The position numbers and the translations under genes were made by a program. 64,000 bases of DNA, taken from the NCBI GenBank assembly GCA_021234155.1, contig JAJEKV010000002.1, positions 24,854,617-24,918,616 on the forward strand. Reading direction: 5' to 3'. Positions 1 to 10,446 of this stretch are shown here, in pieces. Origin of the DNA: Isoetes taiwanensis. Lineage: Eukaryota; Streptophyta; Lycopodiopsida; Isoetales; Isoetaceae. Numbering within the stretch: position 1 is the stretch's first letter; every line of letters begins with the position of its first letter. The notes under the pieces are model-generated. The model was not told where the DNA came from and did no database searches. It saw only the letters and a program-made list of their open reading frames with translations.

Positions 1-1060
1 ATGGTTCAAAAACTAATTTGATCTGTTAATCCCTACCTTTTTAATCATAGAACTTTGTACTTGACTGAGGCATGCTTTTGAAAATGTACCTTGCACCTAG
101 GATCTGCCAATAGTCTTTATAGCCGCAGCATTCAAAATGATCTCCAATGATGTTTTCGGCCCAAGCCAGTTATTGCCACAAGCCTGGAGCAATGTTATAT
201 AAGTCACCCTGTTTAGGCTGCATATGTGATTCCCCTTCCCGTTTGCACTAGCTAATCCGTTTGGAGTCTTGTCTCCAAGGGACAACTTCTTGAGCTAATC
301 CGTTTAGGGACACAAATGTTAAAATAAAGTTGTGTCAGATACTTTTCCTTGCATTTCCATGCACTGCCATGTCGTTGGGCAAGCATCCATGCCCTCTATC
401 CTTCTCATTGTATCATAGGGCAAGCAATCAACGACCATTCTTGAGGAGAGACCAACAATGGCAAACTGATTGGATGGGCAAACGCGAAAGAACAAACCAA
501 AAGCAAGAACAAACCAAAAGCTTTATATTGTGCAGGGCGACTATCCGAGGAACCTGGTCGCTAATCGAGATATAGCATAGGCAAGGGCACAGCCGATTTA
601 AGAAAACCAGAACCAAACGAACTTTTTGTAGCGGCACTGGCACAGAAAGAATGGATCGGCACAAGAAGTTATTCCGTCGTGCCTATTTTTGGCCAATTTT
701 TTTATTTTGCTAGCATAAGATCTTAAAAAAATAAGATCTTATGGTAAAATTTAATGCCACATCAATTTTTGATAGGGTGGACATACTACGTGGATAGGCT
801 AGAATTGCAAGAAAGGTTGTAGGCTTGGTTGAAATTTGGGCGAGCTAAAAAAAGGCGGGGGGGACCAAGCGGGAGTGCCCCTCAATCAAATTGTGTATGT
901 AAATGACTAATTGAGTGTTCTAGAAAACACTTGAACATGTTTTAGATCTTCTAGACACAACATCGGCACTTTCTAGCCCCGCAATTGTAGTTATGGTTCT
1001 TCATCTGTAACACCAATAAGTAGTCGCAATGCATAAAAGGATGCATGTATCCAATCCACC

Positions 1061-1088
1061 TTGATTGATTGATTGTTTGATTGATTGA
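1061..1088. repeat. ATTG microsatellite
   Basis: Short imperfect run of TTGATTGA units with one interruption (gattgtttg). Simple repeat in a non-coding stretch. Confidence 0.8.
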
Positions 1089-2708
1089 AAGGTCATAGTA
1101 GAAAAGTTATAGTAGAAACCTTAAAAACATATCATAATTTCATAAGATGGTTTGTTGTTATTTTTTATGTTGAATTTATGCATATGAAGAATTGCTAGTG
1201 GCGATCAATGAAGTAGCTAATGGTTGCAAGAAATGCAAATCTTGTCGGTCACGGGCTTCCTTGCCCTAAATACAGTTGCATGTCCCCGTCTTTATATAAG
1301 ACACAGGATAATATTGCTCTATGTGATATGGAGCAGAAACAAGAAGAGAACTTTTGGCCTGGATGAGGAGTTGGATACGGCCAGCATCAAGGAAGATTTG
1401 AAAGAGACATGGGATAGATTAGCAAGATTTGCTGCAAATTTGAATCTGGAATTCGGATTTAAGCCTATAATTAAAAAGCTTGAAGATGTCAGGCTATGAA
1501 TGTTGCATACGAAGGAAAACGAAGTTGTGGCAGTTAATTACTCAATGCAAATGCACAGAGTTTTGTAGCTACCAGAGTTAGGGATTTTTTGGATTTGGTG
1601 AAGAGCTACAAATCCAAGGATTCACAACGAAACCGTTAGCTTACATGGTGCAGATCGGTGTGACATAATTCTTGCTCAAACACAGATACAAGGGGATCAC
1701 GATGCACATATAGGAGGTTTTTCCTCTTAGTTTTAGCCCACCCAACCGCATCCAGCCAAATGAACCCATGTCCAATGATCCTATGCTGTTTTTTAAAACC
1801 GTTCGGATATTTAACTCAAATGCTAGTTAATATACGGAACATTAGTCATACAAGGCACTTTTGCAGTACTCCTTAAGATTCTCCAACTAATAAACGTGGT
1901 TCCGATTGCCGCCTGATTCCACAAACACGATTCTACCAGTATTTTTTCCCCCGCTCTCCCTGACCCACCTCGCACTGCGTACGGGGGCCCGCGTTGGAAT
2001 CAGTGTCATCGGCACAATGCTTTCCAGCACCAGCAGAAGGGATGGATCCCACCTCGCACATCGAGACGGACCGATTACCAAATCCACCTATCATCGCCGT
2101 AGGGGTCGGTCGTGAAGCCCTCGAGAATTTGATTTGCCAGATCTGTAGATTCATAACCCATGTAAAGTTGGAGATTTTCCAATTTTGTTACAAATGCTTC
2201 AAAAATTGTACAAAGTCTATGCTTCTAGAAACATTCAATGTTGAATCAAGATCCTCTGGAATTTAAGAAGGGGCTGGAGCACTGCTATATATTTCAGAAA
2301 CTGGGGATGGTTCGTTGCTATGGCTGCAAAAAAACGAAAATTTACTAAATGTATTGCTTGATGTTTAAAAGACAACATTCCGGTACCCAAAAGGACCAAA
2401 ATTGATATATTGGTTTTGGTTGATGGCTGGATTGTCTGTGATAATGAGCAAGGTGGAAGTCACAATGGTGGCAATATGGGGAGGATGAACATTGCTAAAA
2501 CGCGGGTGATGCTTCTGATATCTCTAATCTTGAGGCAAAGAAAGACCTTTAGATGTGTTGGTTTTACCTAAATTGGAATTCGACTTGCCTTAGCATGTAT
2601 GCTTTTGCCCATGGTTTTTTTTTCCCTATTTTTTTGAGCTACACATGATTGGGAGAGAGGTGTTGGGGCAGAAGGTAAATAAAAACAGAGCAGCAGCTGC
2701 AGTGACCT

Positions 2709-2737
2709 GGGGGGGGAGGGGGGGGGAGGGGGGCAGG
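2709..2737 (+). repeat. G-run tract, potential G-quadruplex
   Basis: Three runs of 8, 9 and 6 guanines separated by single adenines, then CAGG. Such a tract can form G-quadruplexes on the plus strand. On the opposite strand it produces an artificial proline-rich frame. Confidence 0.75.
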
Positions 2738-3095
2738 ATTGGCATGATTGAGCAGATCTGTGGTTGGAAGAAATGGAGAGGTAGAATATGAGAGCAACGA
2801 AGAAGAAAATTTTGGCATTTTCTCGAGTGATTGAATCATATGATTTAGAAGACTCAATTTGACGAGAACCCATATGCTACTGTCATGGTTGCGTGCTGCA
2901 AGGCTATGAGAAGTGAGTGTATGAAGAATGGAGTAGTGCAATTTTGTTAATTATGGATAATGGATCTGGGGATAGCGCATTAGTCGATGAAGAAGGGCGT
3001 CGATGTGCCTTCCAACCCCCTTGCTGTGCCATCTTCTTCCTTTCCTTGGCAAGCAACAACCCCCTTTGTGCTAGCATATTTGAACCTTGTGCCAT

Positions 3096-3114
3096 AAGCA
3101 AGCAAGCAAGCAAG
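3096..3114. repeat. AAGC microsatellite
   Basis: About 4.5 units of AAGC. No association with a gene is visible. Confidence 0.75.
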
Positions 3115-3489
3115 TAATATGAGTATAAGATTATAAGAAAAAAGGATTCCTGACTAGAGTTTTGCTACGACTGTTTTTGGGATCCTATGGTGGTAACTCA
3201 ACATTTAACTAAAGAGAACCTCATGGCCTTTTCAAAAGACGGGTATAAACCTAAGTAAGATTGGAGAATAGTAACATATTATAAGAATTTTAGATTTAAC
3301 TATCACAGTATGAGGTTATGGACCTTCAAAACTTTCTAGTTTTTCCAAGTGAAATGCTAGATGTCTTTTGACTATGAGCTTCATTCAACTGAAGCTACTA
3401 TATCACTAATTTGATTAGAAGTCCTAAATATGGGTAGTACACGATAAGTAGGACGGAGTCAGATTACAACGGATTTTCATAATAGAGCA

Positions 3490-4010
3490 TGTCTATTTTA
3501 AAGCGCCAGACATGGATGGTATGCAAGCAGAACTGCTCAAGCGGGCAGGACAATCTATAGTATCGATGCTAACCGCCATGTCCAACGGGACGATATAGGA
3601 TGGGTTTCCCTCACAGTGGACCACTAGCAAGGTTATCCCCAAATACAAGGCAAATGACCCACACCGCCGAGCTAACTACTGAACAGTCATGGTCAGTTCG
3701 ATGTTTGCACAACTGCTTGCCGAAAGTCTCGAGCAACAATAGTTGACGGCCTGGGCAAAGGCAGTAGACTTGCGGGCCCTCATGCAAGTAGGGTTCAGTT
3801 CACGGCGCTCAACCACTGATCACATGTAAGGACCCTACTAGTTGAAGACAACAGGAACCATCGGCGGGATATAATCCCGGTTGAAGACAACAGGAACCAT
3901 CCATGGGACTTGTATTACTACTTTGTGGACTTCGTCAAGGCTTTTGACACTGTGCCTCGAGAAAAACTGTGGGCAAGATCGCAAGAGATAGGCTGCTGGG
4001 TCTCCATGGA
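3490..4010 (+). pseudogene. LINE reverse transcriptase fragment (decayed)
   Basis: Conceptual translation on the plus strand gives the order typical of a non-LTR retrotransposon reverse transcriptase: a PDMDG-like start, PSQWTTSKVIP, SRRSTTDHM, and then the catalytic block FVDFVKAFDTVPREKLW at about 3925-3972. This block holds the first catalytic Asp in its F-x-D-x-x-K-A-F-D context. Several stops and frame changes interrupt it, and the frame shifts before the FVDF block, so it is dead. Only the finger/palm part remains; no endonuclease, YADD box or 3' tail is visible. It differs from the L1-type LINE at the right end of the window. Confidence 0.8.
3841..3900 (+). repeat. 39-bp tandem duplication inside the LINE fragment
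   Basis: The 21-bp string starting gttgaagacaac occurs at 3841-3861 and again at 3880-3900, giving a 39-bp period (13 codons). This is a local duplication in the dead reverse-transcriptase fragment. Confidence 0.85.
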
Positions 4011-4506
4011 CGCTAAAAACCCGATGCTCAAACCTTACCCCTGTCCTCTTGTCCTCTGGATCCAGCCTACACCATCCAAGCTCACTTGGATTACGCAAAT
4101 TAGTGAAGTTTCAAAGGCGAACAAGCATACATGCATCACTGGATTTCATAAAATATAAATCCTATATCAACCTTGCAACAAATCAGCAACGCAGCACCCA
4201 TCTCCAAGCACAGCATGCTTCAATCCAACGCATGTTAGCCAAATATGTTGGCACTGCCATGGGCTATGAATTGCTTGCATCCATTTGCATTTGATTGAGT
4301 TAGCAGAAGTTTGTTTCCTCTTTACACTTAGCTGGACGCTGCCGACGTTGAATTCTTGGCTGACGGTATGTTTATGACCTGTCAGCTGAGCACTAATAAT
4401 CACAATAAATGGATAAATTGTAAACAAGGATTTTGCCGCCTTTAAGGTTATTAGCAAGTATCAGGTGTTGGGCTTTAAAGCACTCTACATTCTTCTATAC
4501 CTTTTT
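4011..4506. other. Intergenic stretch between LINE fragment and ALG13
   Basis: No gene or repeat recognised. It should contain the ALG13 3' UTR, which lies at the right edge because that gene reads leftward. Confidence 0.5.
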
Positions 4507-5192
4507 TCAATTATCAAACTGAAGAAAATTTTCCAATGCTTCTACAGCAGCTTGGGGAGTAGCCGATGGGTACTGCACAAGTTTGTTTAAGTCCATGCTG
4601 CAAAGTGTCTCTTCTAATGTACCAGGACTTGCACAAAATAGGAACTTCTTCTTTGCTAACTCCTCAGCCAACTCCATCTGGTGGTTATCCATCAAATCTT
4701 CATTCACTACAACCACTAAGGGACGACCCGCCTGTAAAGTCTCAAAGATGCTGCCTGAGCCTGTTGATAATATACAAGTATATAAATATCCCAATAAATT
4801 TTCACAAGTGTACAACTTCTATAAAAAATCATAGGGTGTATCTTGCCTGCATGACTCAGTACAAGTGAAGCAGAGCTAATATGGGTTTTCAAGTTCGGGG
4901 AAAATCTAAACCAATCCACCTTTAAACCCCCATCTTCACCATTTGACTGCAAACTAAACTCTCAGCGTGATTACTTTATTAAAAGCATGATATAAAGTAG
5001 TACCTTCTCTGGCACATACGATCCACGACCAATTTGGAAAAGTATAGAAGAAAATCCAAGAGAAACCAGAACCCTCCGACATGACAGTGAGTCTGCTGAG
5101 CGTACGAGTGCATCAAAGCTGGTAGTACCAACAGTTACAAATACAAGCTTCTCTCCTTGAATTGGCGTCTTCGAAACTTTTCCATCAACCAT
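4507..5192 (-). CDS. ALG13: UDP-GlcNAc transferase subunit ALG13
   Basis: Cytosolic catalytic subunit of the ALG13/ALG14 pair, which adds the second GlcNAc to dolichol-PP-GlcNAc on the ER surface in N-glycan precursor synthesis. Three exons read leftward: 5192-5004, 4946-4847, 4760-4507. Joined, they give 180 residues, close to the small plant ALG13 size. Residues 17-30 carry the N-terminal VFVTVGTTSFDALV block. The GT28-type donor site follows: SHAGSGSIFE (94-103), then GRPLVVVVNEDLMDNHQMEL (108-127). Phases agree at both junctions (0 and 1). The first intron is only 57 nt, with GT-AG ends. The second (4846-4761) begins GC, not GT (CATGCAG|GCAAGA), and its junction rebuilds the Gly of SHAGSG. 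The first ATG fits the family start. Family identity is strong; exact exon ends are inferred from frame. Confidence 0.92.
4761..4846 (-). other. GC-AG intron in ALG13
   Basis: On the minus strand the exon ends CATGCAG at 4847 and the intron begins GCAAGA. It ends ATCAACAG before exon 3 at 4760. No GT donor nearby would restore the conserved SHAGSGS reading. GC donors are a known minor class and normally show this strong AG|GCAAG context. Confidence 0.8.
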
Positions 5193-6556
5193 TGTTGTGC
5201 ATCCCCAGCCTATTCCTAATATGAATCACCCAAAAGCCCAAGTCGGAAACCACTCTTTGATGCTGCAATTCGTAAAAGATATAACAAGGGACATGCTTCC
5301 CTAGTTACATTTACAAACAACGAGGATTAATTCAAAAATAAAATACAATGTCCTTCATGTGGAAGAGAGGGCTAGTGCGACAGGACAGTGGTGGACTGAC
5401 TTGGCACATGGAATTCAAGCAAGATGGCATGTAAAACGAGCTTTACTTACTAGTTGGAGAACCATCCCTGTAAATGTCGGACGTGGGCATGTTATAGCCA
5501 GCCTTAAATGGAAAAAAATCCGCTGTACTTTTTTTTTGGCGTGATAACATGTCAAAGACACAGATATACCACGGATATGCCCGTGGCTATAACATGACAC
5601 GGTGTCCGATATATACAGCAACGTTGGAGAAAGGGATTTAAAAAGGTGTAGAGTCATTAACGAAAGAAGTGCAGCACTAAAGAGCTTATAACCAAGCATT
5701 GCTGTGGAAGCCTATAGTGATGCTTGTAGAGACTTGTTGAGGCCTGCCCACCAGATGCGTTCTACAGCATGACTGATTCCTTAACAAGATCAAATGGTGC
5801 TAATAGAGAGAACATGGAATCATCCGAAGCAGGCAATGATCCATCCTTTTACAGTTCACAGACTACCTATAGCAGGTTCCGGAATCCATACAAGCCACAT
5901 CTATCTCTGTTCACTGAAGCACGGTAACTAGCGTACCTTTGTGCCAGAAAAGTTGACTACTTATTAAACTCTTCAAATTTTCGCAGCAGTCATGCCATTA
6001 TTGGTCTGTGCTGAATGACGTCCTGATTTTGGAAGCACAGTGAGTAGTTAATTTGTCACCAGTTTCTGTACCCAATTCTGGTAACGTGATTACCCTTTCA
6101 ATAATACCATTGGTGTCAATTGACATTAACATTGGCCAAGGTTTAAATCTCTTCCTTTAGCACTTACAAGCGCTAACTTGTCCTGTTTGTCCATGGCATC
6201 CAGCAGTTCCTAAACACCGAATCCAATCGTGTAACTTTATAGCATATACTAGAGATACAAATATTAGGCCCTTTCCCAAACAGATGGATACACAGTAGAT
6301 GCTAGTTCATAAGTTATGGTTGCCACATTATGCTTGTTAAAGGTTTCCTGCTGGTGCCATGTAGGGACTGGACAATCCCTATCTTCATTCTTCTTTGTGC
6401 ATCTTTTGTGTCTTTCTTGTAATCTCGCTTCATAACACAAACGAATTAGCAAATCGTTTCCACAATCAATAAGCCTTTTCTGGCCCTACATAAATCCTTT
6501 CATCCTGTTTATAGCTGCTAACAACAGAGGAATGTGCTGTTTTACCTGTTTCGTTT
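5193..6556. other. Spacer between ALG13 and the PPR gene
   Basis: Holds the ALG13 5' side and the PPR 3' side, since both genes read leftward. No domain is recognisable in the short frames. Minus-strand sequence below the PPR stop (6556 to about 6260) does not look like a displaced DYW domain. An imperfect inverted repeat lies at 5468-5618. Confidence 0.55.
5468..5618. repeat. Imperfect inverted repeat, hairpin or MITE-like
   Basis: The arm at about 5468-5500 (ending catgttatagcca) is the imperfect reverse complement of the arm at about 5584-5618 (beginning tggctataacatg). The 13-bp inner core is perfect, and both arms share a cggac block further out. The loop is about 83 bp. It lies roughly 275 bp upstream of the ALG13 start. 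No clear target-site duplication was seen. Confidence 0.6.
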
Positions 6557-8152
6557 TTATATGCTCTTCACAAATTTTTTCTGTATTGTTTTTTGATACA
6601 TAGCTGCAAGAATACTTAATAATCCTACATGTGCTGGAACATCCTCTGGATCCACGGCAATAATGTGTTCCGCAGTCCGTTGTCCTCGAGGCAAATCATC
6701 ATGGACTCTGCATGTGCTAAGCAATGTTCTCCATAAAACTGGTTCAAGTTGGCATGAAATTTCTAAAATATAATCCTCTGCTTCATCCAAGCAACCAAAT
6801 CTTCCAAGTAAGTCAACTATACACCCATAGTGATCCAAAGTCGGAACTATTTCATAATCCCTACTCAAAGCAACCAGATAGAAGCAACCTTCATCTAAAA
6901 GACCAGCATGGCTGCAGGCGAAGAGAATGTGAAGGAAAGTAGTTTCATTGGGCTCTAAGCCTTCATTACGCATCTCTTGCAAACTTTGGATGGCCTCTGT
7001 CCCATAACCATGTTGAGCATAAGTTACAATCATAGAATTCCATGATACAATGTCATGATGATGCATCTTTTCAAATTCAAGACATGCACCTTTAAAACAT
7101 CCACACTTGCCATACATGTCTATGAGGGCCGTTCTTAGTTGAACATCTGACTCAAACCTGCAACTCATTATGTTCGCATGGATATATAAACCTCTATCCA
7201 GGGCTGCAAAGCAGGCACAAGCATCGAGAATGGCTATAAACGTAACCCTATCAGGCTTCAAGCCTACCTGCAGCATTTCCCTGAACAGCACAAATACATC
7301 ACTGCACATATACTCCCTGCAGACCGAAATGATGGTGTTCCATGAAACTATATCCTTTTTGGTAATTCTTCCAAAGGCTCTAAAAGCTTCATGAACACAT
7401 CCACACTGAGCATAAATATCAATAACTGCAGTACCAAAAACAACATTAGACTCTAGTCCAATGTTAATACTATGCGCATGGATTATTTTGCACTCTGCAG
7501 AACTTGAGCATCCCTCTAGCATGTTGACAAGTGTGATAACATTCAGCTTTACTCTGTTTACTAGCATGTTTTGGAAAAGATGAAAAGCCTCCTTGCCACA
7601 CTCGTTTTGGCCATATGTTCCAATCATGGACGTCCAGGAAACAATGTCATGTTCGTGAATTCTCCCAAAGATTGTCTTAGCGTCTTCGACACTTCTACAT
7701 TTTCCATACATATTGACCAGTGCCGTCCCTATGACCACATCAGCCATAAATCCATCCCTGATAATCAGCGCATTGATCATTTTACCATCAGATAAGAACC
7801 CAGGATTATTACATGCCTCAAGTATAGTCACGAACAAGATCTTATCCAAGGCAATATCAAGAAACATCATATGCTTGAAAAGATTCAAGGCACTTTTGGA
7901 ATTTTTTTGCTGGACGTAAGCTGCAATCATGCTAGTCCAAGAAACCACACTTTTATCATGCATTCGATCAAATACTTGCTCTGCTTCTATTAACAAACCA
8001 TGCTTCCAATACATCTCAATAAGGCGATTGCCCACATAAATAGTCATTCCAAGGCCATTTTTCAGAATGTGGTTATGTATAAGCTTAAGCTTTGCTATAT
8101 TTTCCTCAGTTAAAACATATCCTATAGTTTTTAGTCTTTGGAAAGATTGCAT
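6557..8152 (-). CDS. PLS-class pentatricopeptide repeat protein
   Basis: Uninterrupted 531-residue frame. PPR proteins bind organelle RNA in a sequence-specific way; PLS members usually serve editing or processing. Four S-type repeats are anchored by VSW (residues 70-72, 171-173, 269-271, 369-371) at about 100-residue steps, the length of a P-L-S triplet. L-type blocks such as TALVNMYGKC, TAVIDIYAQC and TALIDMYGKC lie between them. An E-motif start, PVLWRTLLSTCRVH, occupies 471-484. The protein then ends in LSILAAMYQKTIQKKFVKSI, where E motifs usually continue; no E+ or DYW domain follows. The N-terminus starts inside the repeats without an evident transit peptide. A TAG precedes the ATG directly, so an upstream exon or truncation is possible. 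A partner supplying DYW in trans would be needed for editing (inference). Confidence 0.9.
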   Translation of the reverse strand: MQSFQRLKTIGYVLTEENIAKLKLIHNHILKNGLGMTIYVGNRLIEMYWKHGLLIEAEQVFDRMHDKSVVSWTSMIAAYVQQKNSKSALNLFKHMMFLDIALDKILFVTILEACNNPGFLSDGKMINALIIRDGFMADVVIGTALVNMYGKCRSVEDAKTIFGRIHEHDIVSWTSMIGTYGQNECGKEAFHLFQNMLVNRVKLNVITLVNMLEGCSSSAECKIIHAHSINIGLESNVVFGTAVIDIYAQCGCVHEAFRAFGRITKKDIVSWNTIISVCREYMCSDVFVLFREMLQVGLKPDRVTFIAILDACACFAALDRGLYIHANIMSCRFESDVQLRTALIDMYGKCGCFKGACLEFEKMHHHDIVSWNSMIVTYAQHGYGTEAIQSLQEMRNEGLEPNETTFLHILFACSHAGLLDEGCFYLVALSRDYEIVPTLDHYGCIVDLLGRFGCLDEAEDYILEISCQLEPVLWRTLLSTCRVHDDLPRGQRTAEHIIAVDPEDVPAHVGLLSILAAMYQKTIQKKFVKSI

Positions 8153-8659
8153 CTAGAAGCACTACAAGTTTCCTTATTCAGACACAAAATGTTCCTAATA
8201 CATACGAAATTTCTGTACTGAGATCAAAGCCAGTAAAGAAGAGCAGGTTATCACTTACTGAAAAAATTCTGGAAAACGAATTGTGTAGCCAATGAAGTCC
8301 TGATTTGAAGCAGACCTAAGTTGAAGGAAAAGCAGCATATGAGCAGGTCAGAAAGTGGTAAGGGATGAAGGGCTAAGGAAACAAAACCCTCGATTTTTAG
8401 CAGGAGCTACAGCTGCCCCCCTCGATGAGCCAAGGCTCGTATAAAATGTGGGTTATGACAAAAACAGGAGTCGTGTACATTACAGGAATAATTGGAATAA
8501 TAGGCAAAATTGGAGCTGCACAATCACCAAATGGATTGTAGTTTAACATTTCATATCAAATGGACATACCTGATACATGCGCAAATTGAGAAGGCCCAGG
8601 CGGATGCGATGGAGGTAAAACCGTATGTATTTCAAACAGTACTTATTTGTTTCATTGTG
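8153..8659. other. Upstream region of the PPR gene
   Basis: No coding or repeat structure recognised. It would contain the promoter and any upstream exon of the PPR gene. Confidence 0.5.
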
Positions 8660-9201
8660 GGCTAAAGGGGTGAAAATAAAGTTACCCCGGTTATGGTGAT
8701 TCCATCGCAGAAAATTCTCTCCCGTGGAATCACCAAACCGCCTGGAACGGGTCCGTTCCAGAGGCCTTGTTATCCGTACTTGACAGCCTCGTTTAATACC
8801 TTTTGGCGGAATCACAGCCACCAAATCTCGTCGGACGAAATCACTGCCCTTTTATTCCACGCGACGGAATCACCATCCAGAATTGATTCCGCCCGATGGA
8901 ATATCCCCAGAAAAAATTCAAATTTGTTATGTCATGTTCTTCGGGAGGTTTTGCACTGTTGCGGCTATGGCGGAAGTAGGGAGGGCTTGCTCCATCCATA
9001 GATGGCGTTAGAACAGGCTAGGATTGAGGAAATGCGTGGGAGTTGTGCTTGGATGCCGAAACTGGTGACTTAGTTTCTTTGCTAACAAGGCATAAAATTT
9101 CTAGAAGAATAGATGCCCTACAGATGGAGTCATACGCAGTGACAGCCATCGCTTTAGGGGCCATTCACATTCATGTGCTTTGATTTGTTTTGGGTTTTCG
9201 A

Positions 9202-9244
9202 GCAGCCCCTCAGTTTAGTGCCATTGCTGCAGCCCCTCAGTTTA
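9202..9244 (+). repeat. 27-bp period direct repeat
   Basis: The string gcagcccctcagttta occurs at 9202-9217 and 9229-9244, inside the transposon interior. Confidence 0.85.
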
Positions 9245-9755
9245 ATGGCGACAAGGGGCAGGATAGTGGCAACCAGCGGCAGAAACCGCCTCCCTGTGCA
9301 TGGATTCCCAACAAACCCAACAAAGATCAGAGCCAGACAACATTTTTTGGTAAGAAATGGGGTTTCTATTCCATTTTTTGGCATGTTTCTTGTTCTTGCT
9401 TTAAAACAGGCATGTTTCTTGTTTCTTGTTCTTGCCCATGGCATTGCCGATATTGGCAAGGGATTCAAATCCCCAACCAGAAAAATTCTGGGAAGTGTAG
9501 AGCATAACAATGGACATGCACAGACAAAATGGAGTAGCCGAGCTTGTTTTTTTGCACCATTGGTTTAGTATTAATTTCAATCATAATCTTCAAGTAACGT
9601 AGGCTTCGCTTAAACCATCCTCAACCATTTTTTATGGAATCAGGCATAAACTTCTGCTCGGATTGAACCATCTGCCAATTTTTCCTCCCGGCCTGCAGTT
9701 ATTATAGATTCAAAGGTCTCCAAGTGATTCCTTCCCGAGGAATATAGTACGGGGT

Positions 9756-9880
9756 GATTCCATGGGGGAGAATATTATCATACGCGGTGATTCCACGAGG
9801 GAGAATATTACGGTATACAGTGATTCCACGGGGTAGAATATTACGGTATGTGATTCCACCCGGCAGGATCAATTCCATGT
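9756..9880 (+). repeat. Sub-terminal GATTCC repeats (33-bp period)
   Basis: Units starting gattcca begin at 9756, 9789, 9822 and 9852. The first three share a gagaatatta-type middle. They form part of the right sub-terminal region of the transposon, and inverted counterparts occur in the left one. Confidence 0.8.
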
Positions 9881-9971
9881 GATTCCGTCGCGTAGAATAA
9901 AAGGGTGGTGATTCCGTCCAGCGGTATTTTGCAGATGTGGTTCCGCTCGAAGGTATAAAATGGAGCCTGTC

Positions 9972-10032
9972 AAGTATGGATAACGGGGCAGGTACGGATA
10001 ACGGGGCCAGTCAGGTACGAATAACGGGGCAG
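9972..10032 (+). repeat. GGATAACGGGGC tandem repeat
   Basis: Three close copies of a 20-nt type unit built on tacggataacggggc, with starts near 9972, 9990 and 10013. A reverse-complement trace (ttatccgtacttgac) appears in the left end near 8768. Confidence 0.75.
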
Positions 10033-10308
10033 GAGAGTTAGTGATTCCGCGGGAGAGTAGTCACCGCGACAATCACCAAAACCGGGGTAAAAATATTTTC
10101 ACCCGAGCTAAAGTGTACATGGCCAACAAGAATGCATTTCCCAAAAGAATTATTTGTTTATCATTGGGAATGGTGTGAAGTATTCCCTTAGGATTTCATG
10201 GTAATTCCTTCAATATTTTAATATGTTGGTGCTCTACAGAACGAGAAAGTAGCATGCGAATTACTATGAAGTTTGCAGAATTAGTTTCATATTGCTAGAG
10301 GGTATTTT

Positions 10309-10446
10309 GCAATGGTTGGGACTATGATTCTGGTATAGTCTACTATAAAAAATGTTATATTTTAGGCAATTGCTGGAAGGTAATTCTCGCAATGGTTAGA
10401 ACTATGATTCTAGTATAGTGTTGTATAAAAAGTGGTATGTTTTAGG
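10309..10446 (+). repeat. 80-bp period tandem duplication
   Basis: Segments 10309-10366 and 10389-10446 are near copies starting gcaatggtt and ending atttt/gtttt-agg. A simple local duplication in non-coding DNA. Confidence 0.8.

Larger units (their letters stand above)
1..3480. other. Gene-free left flank
   Basis: I see no supportable gene here. The short open frames overlap on both strands and lack recognisable domains. A 91-codon plus-strand frame at 1224-1499 has a charged C-terminal half (Lys/Glu/Asp rich), but no splice partners or family I recognise. The only structured items are two microsatellites and a G-run tract, listed separately. Confidence 0.6.
8668..10105. mobile_element. Non-autonomous DNA transposon with long inverted ends
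   Basis: The ends are inverted: left GGGTGAAAATA at 8668, right TATTTTCACCCG ending 10105. The match extends inward through TTACCCCGGTT[A/T]TGGTGATT and a TCTCCCG[T/C]GGAATCAC block. Flanks ggctaaag (8660-8667) and agctaaag (10106-10113) match at 7 of 8 bases, a likely 8-bp target-site duplication. An 8-bp duplication and a start close to CAGGG would suit the hAT superfamily, but this assignment is tentative. Both sub-terminal regions are packed with GATTCC-type motifs, which could be transposase-binding sites. No transposase is encoded, so it would depend on another copy. Confidence 0.75.

Noticed and set aside
1887-2154. Overlapping frames on both strands, GC-richer than neighbours
   Set aside because: Three mutually overlapping frames with no family resemblance; only short direct repeats of cacctcgcac are visible.
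2568-2941. Proline-rich minus-strand frames
   Set aside because: Produced by the G-run tract at 2709-2737; no other coding evidence.
9459-9476. GGGATTCAAATCCC, like a tRNA T-arm/B box
   Set aside because: It is a short palindrome; no acceptor stem, A box or cloverleaf can be built around it.
9173-9568. 131-codon and overlapping frames in the transposon interior
   Set aside because: Open in three frames over the same DNA, without domains or splice partners; the interior of a non-autonomous element.
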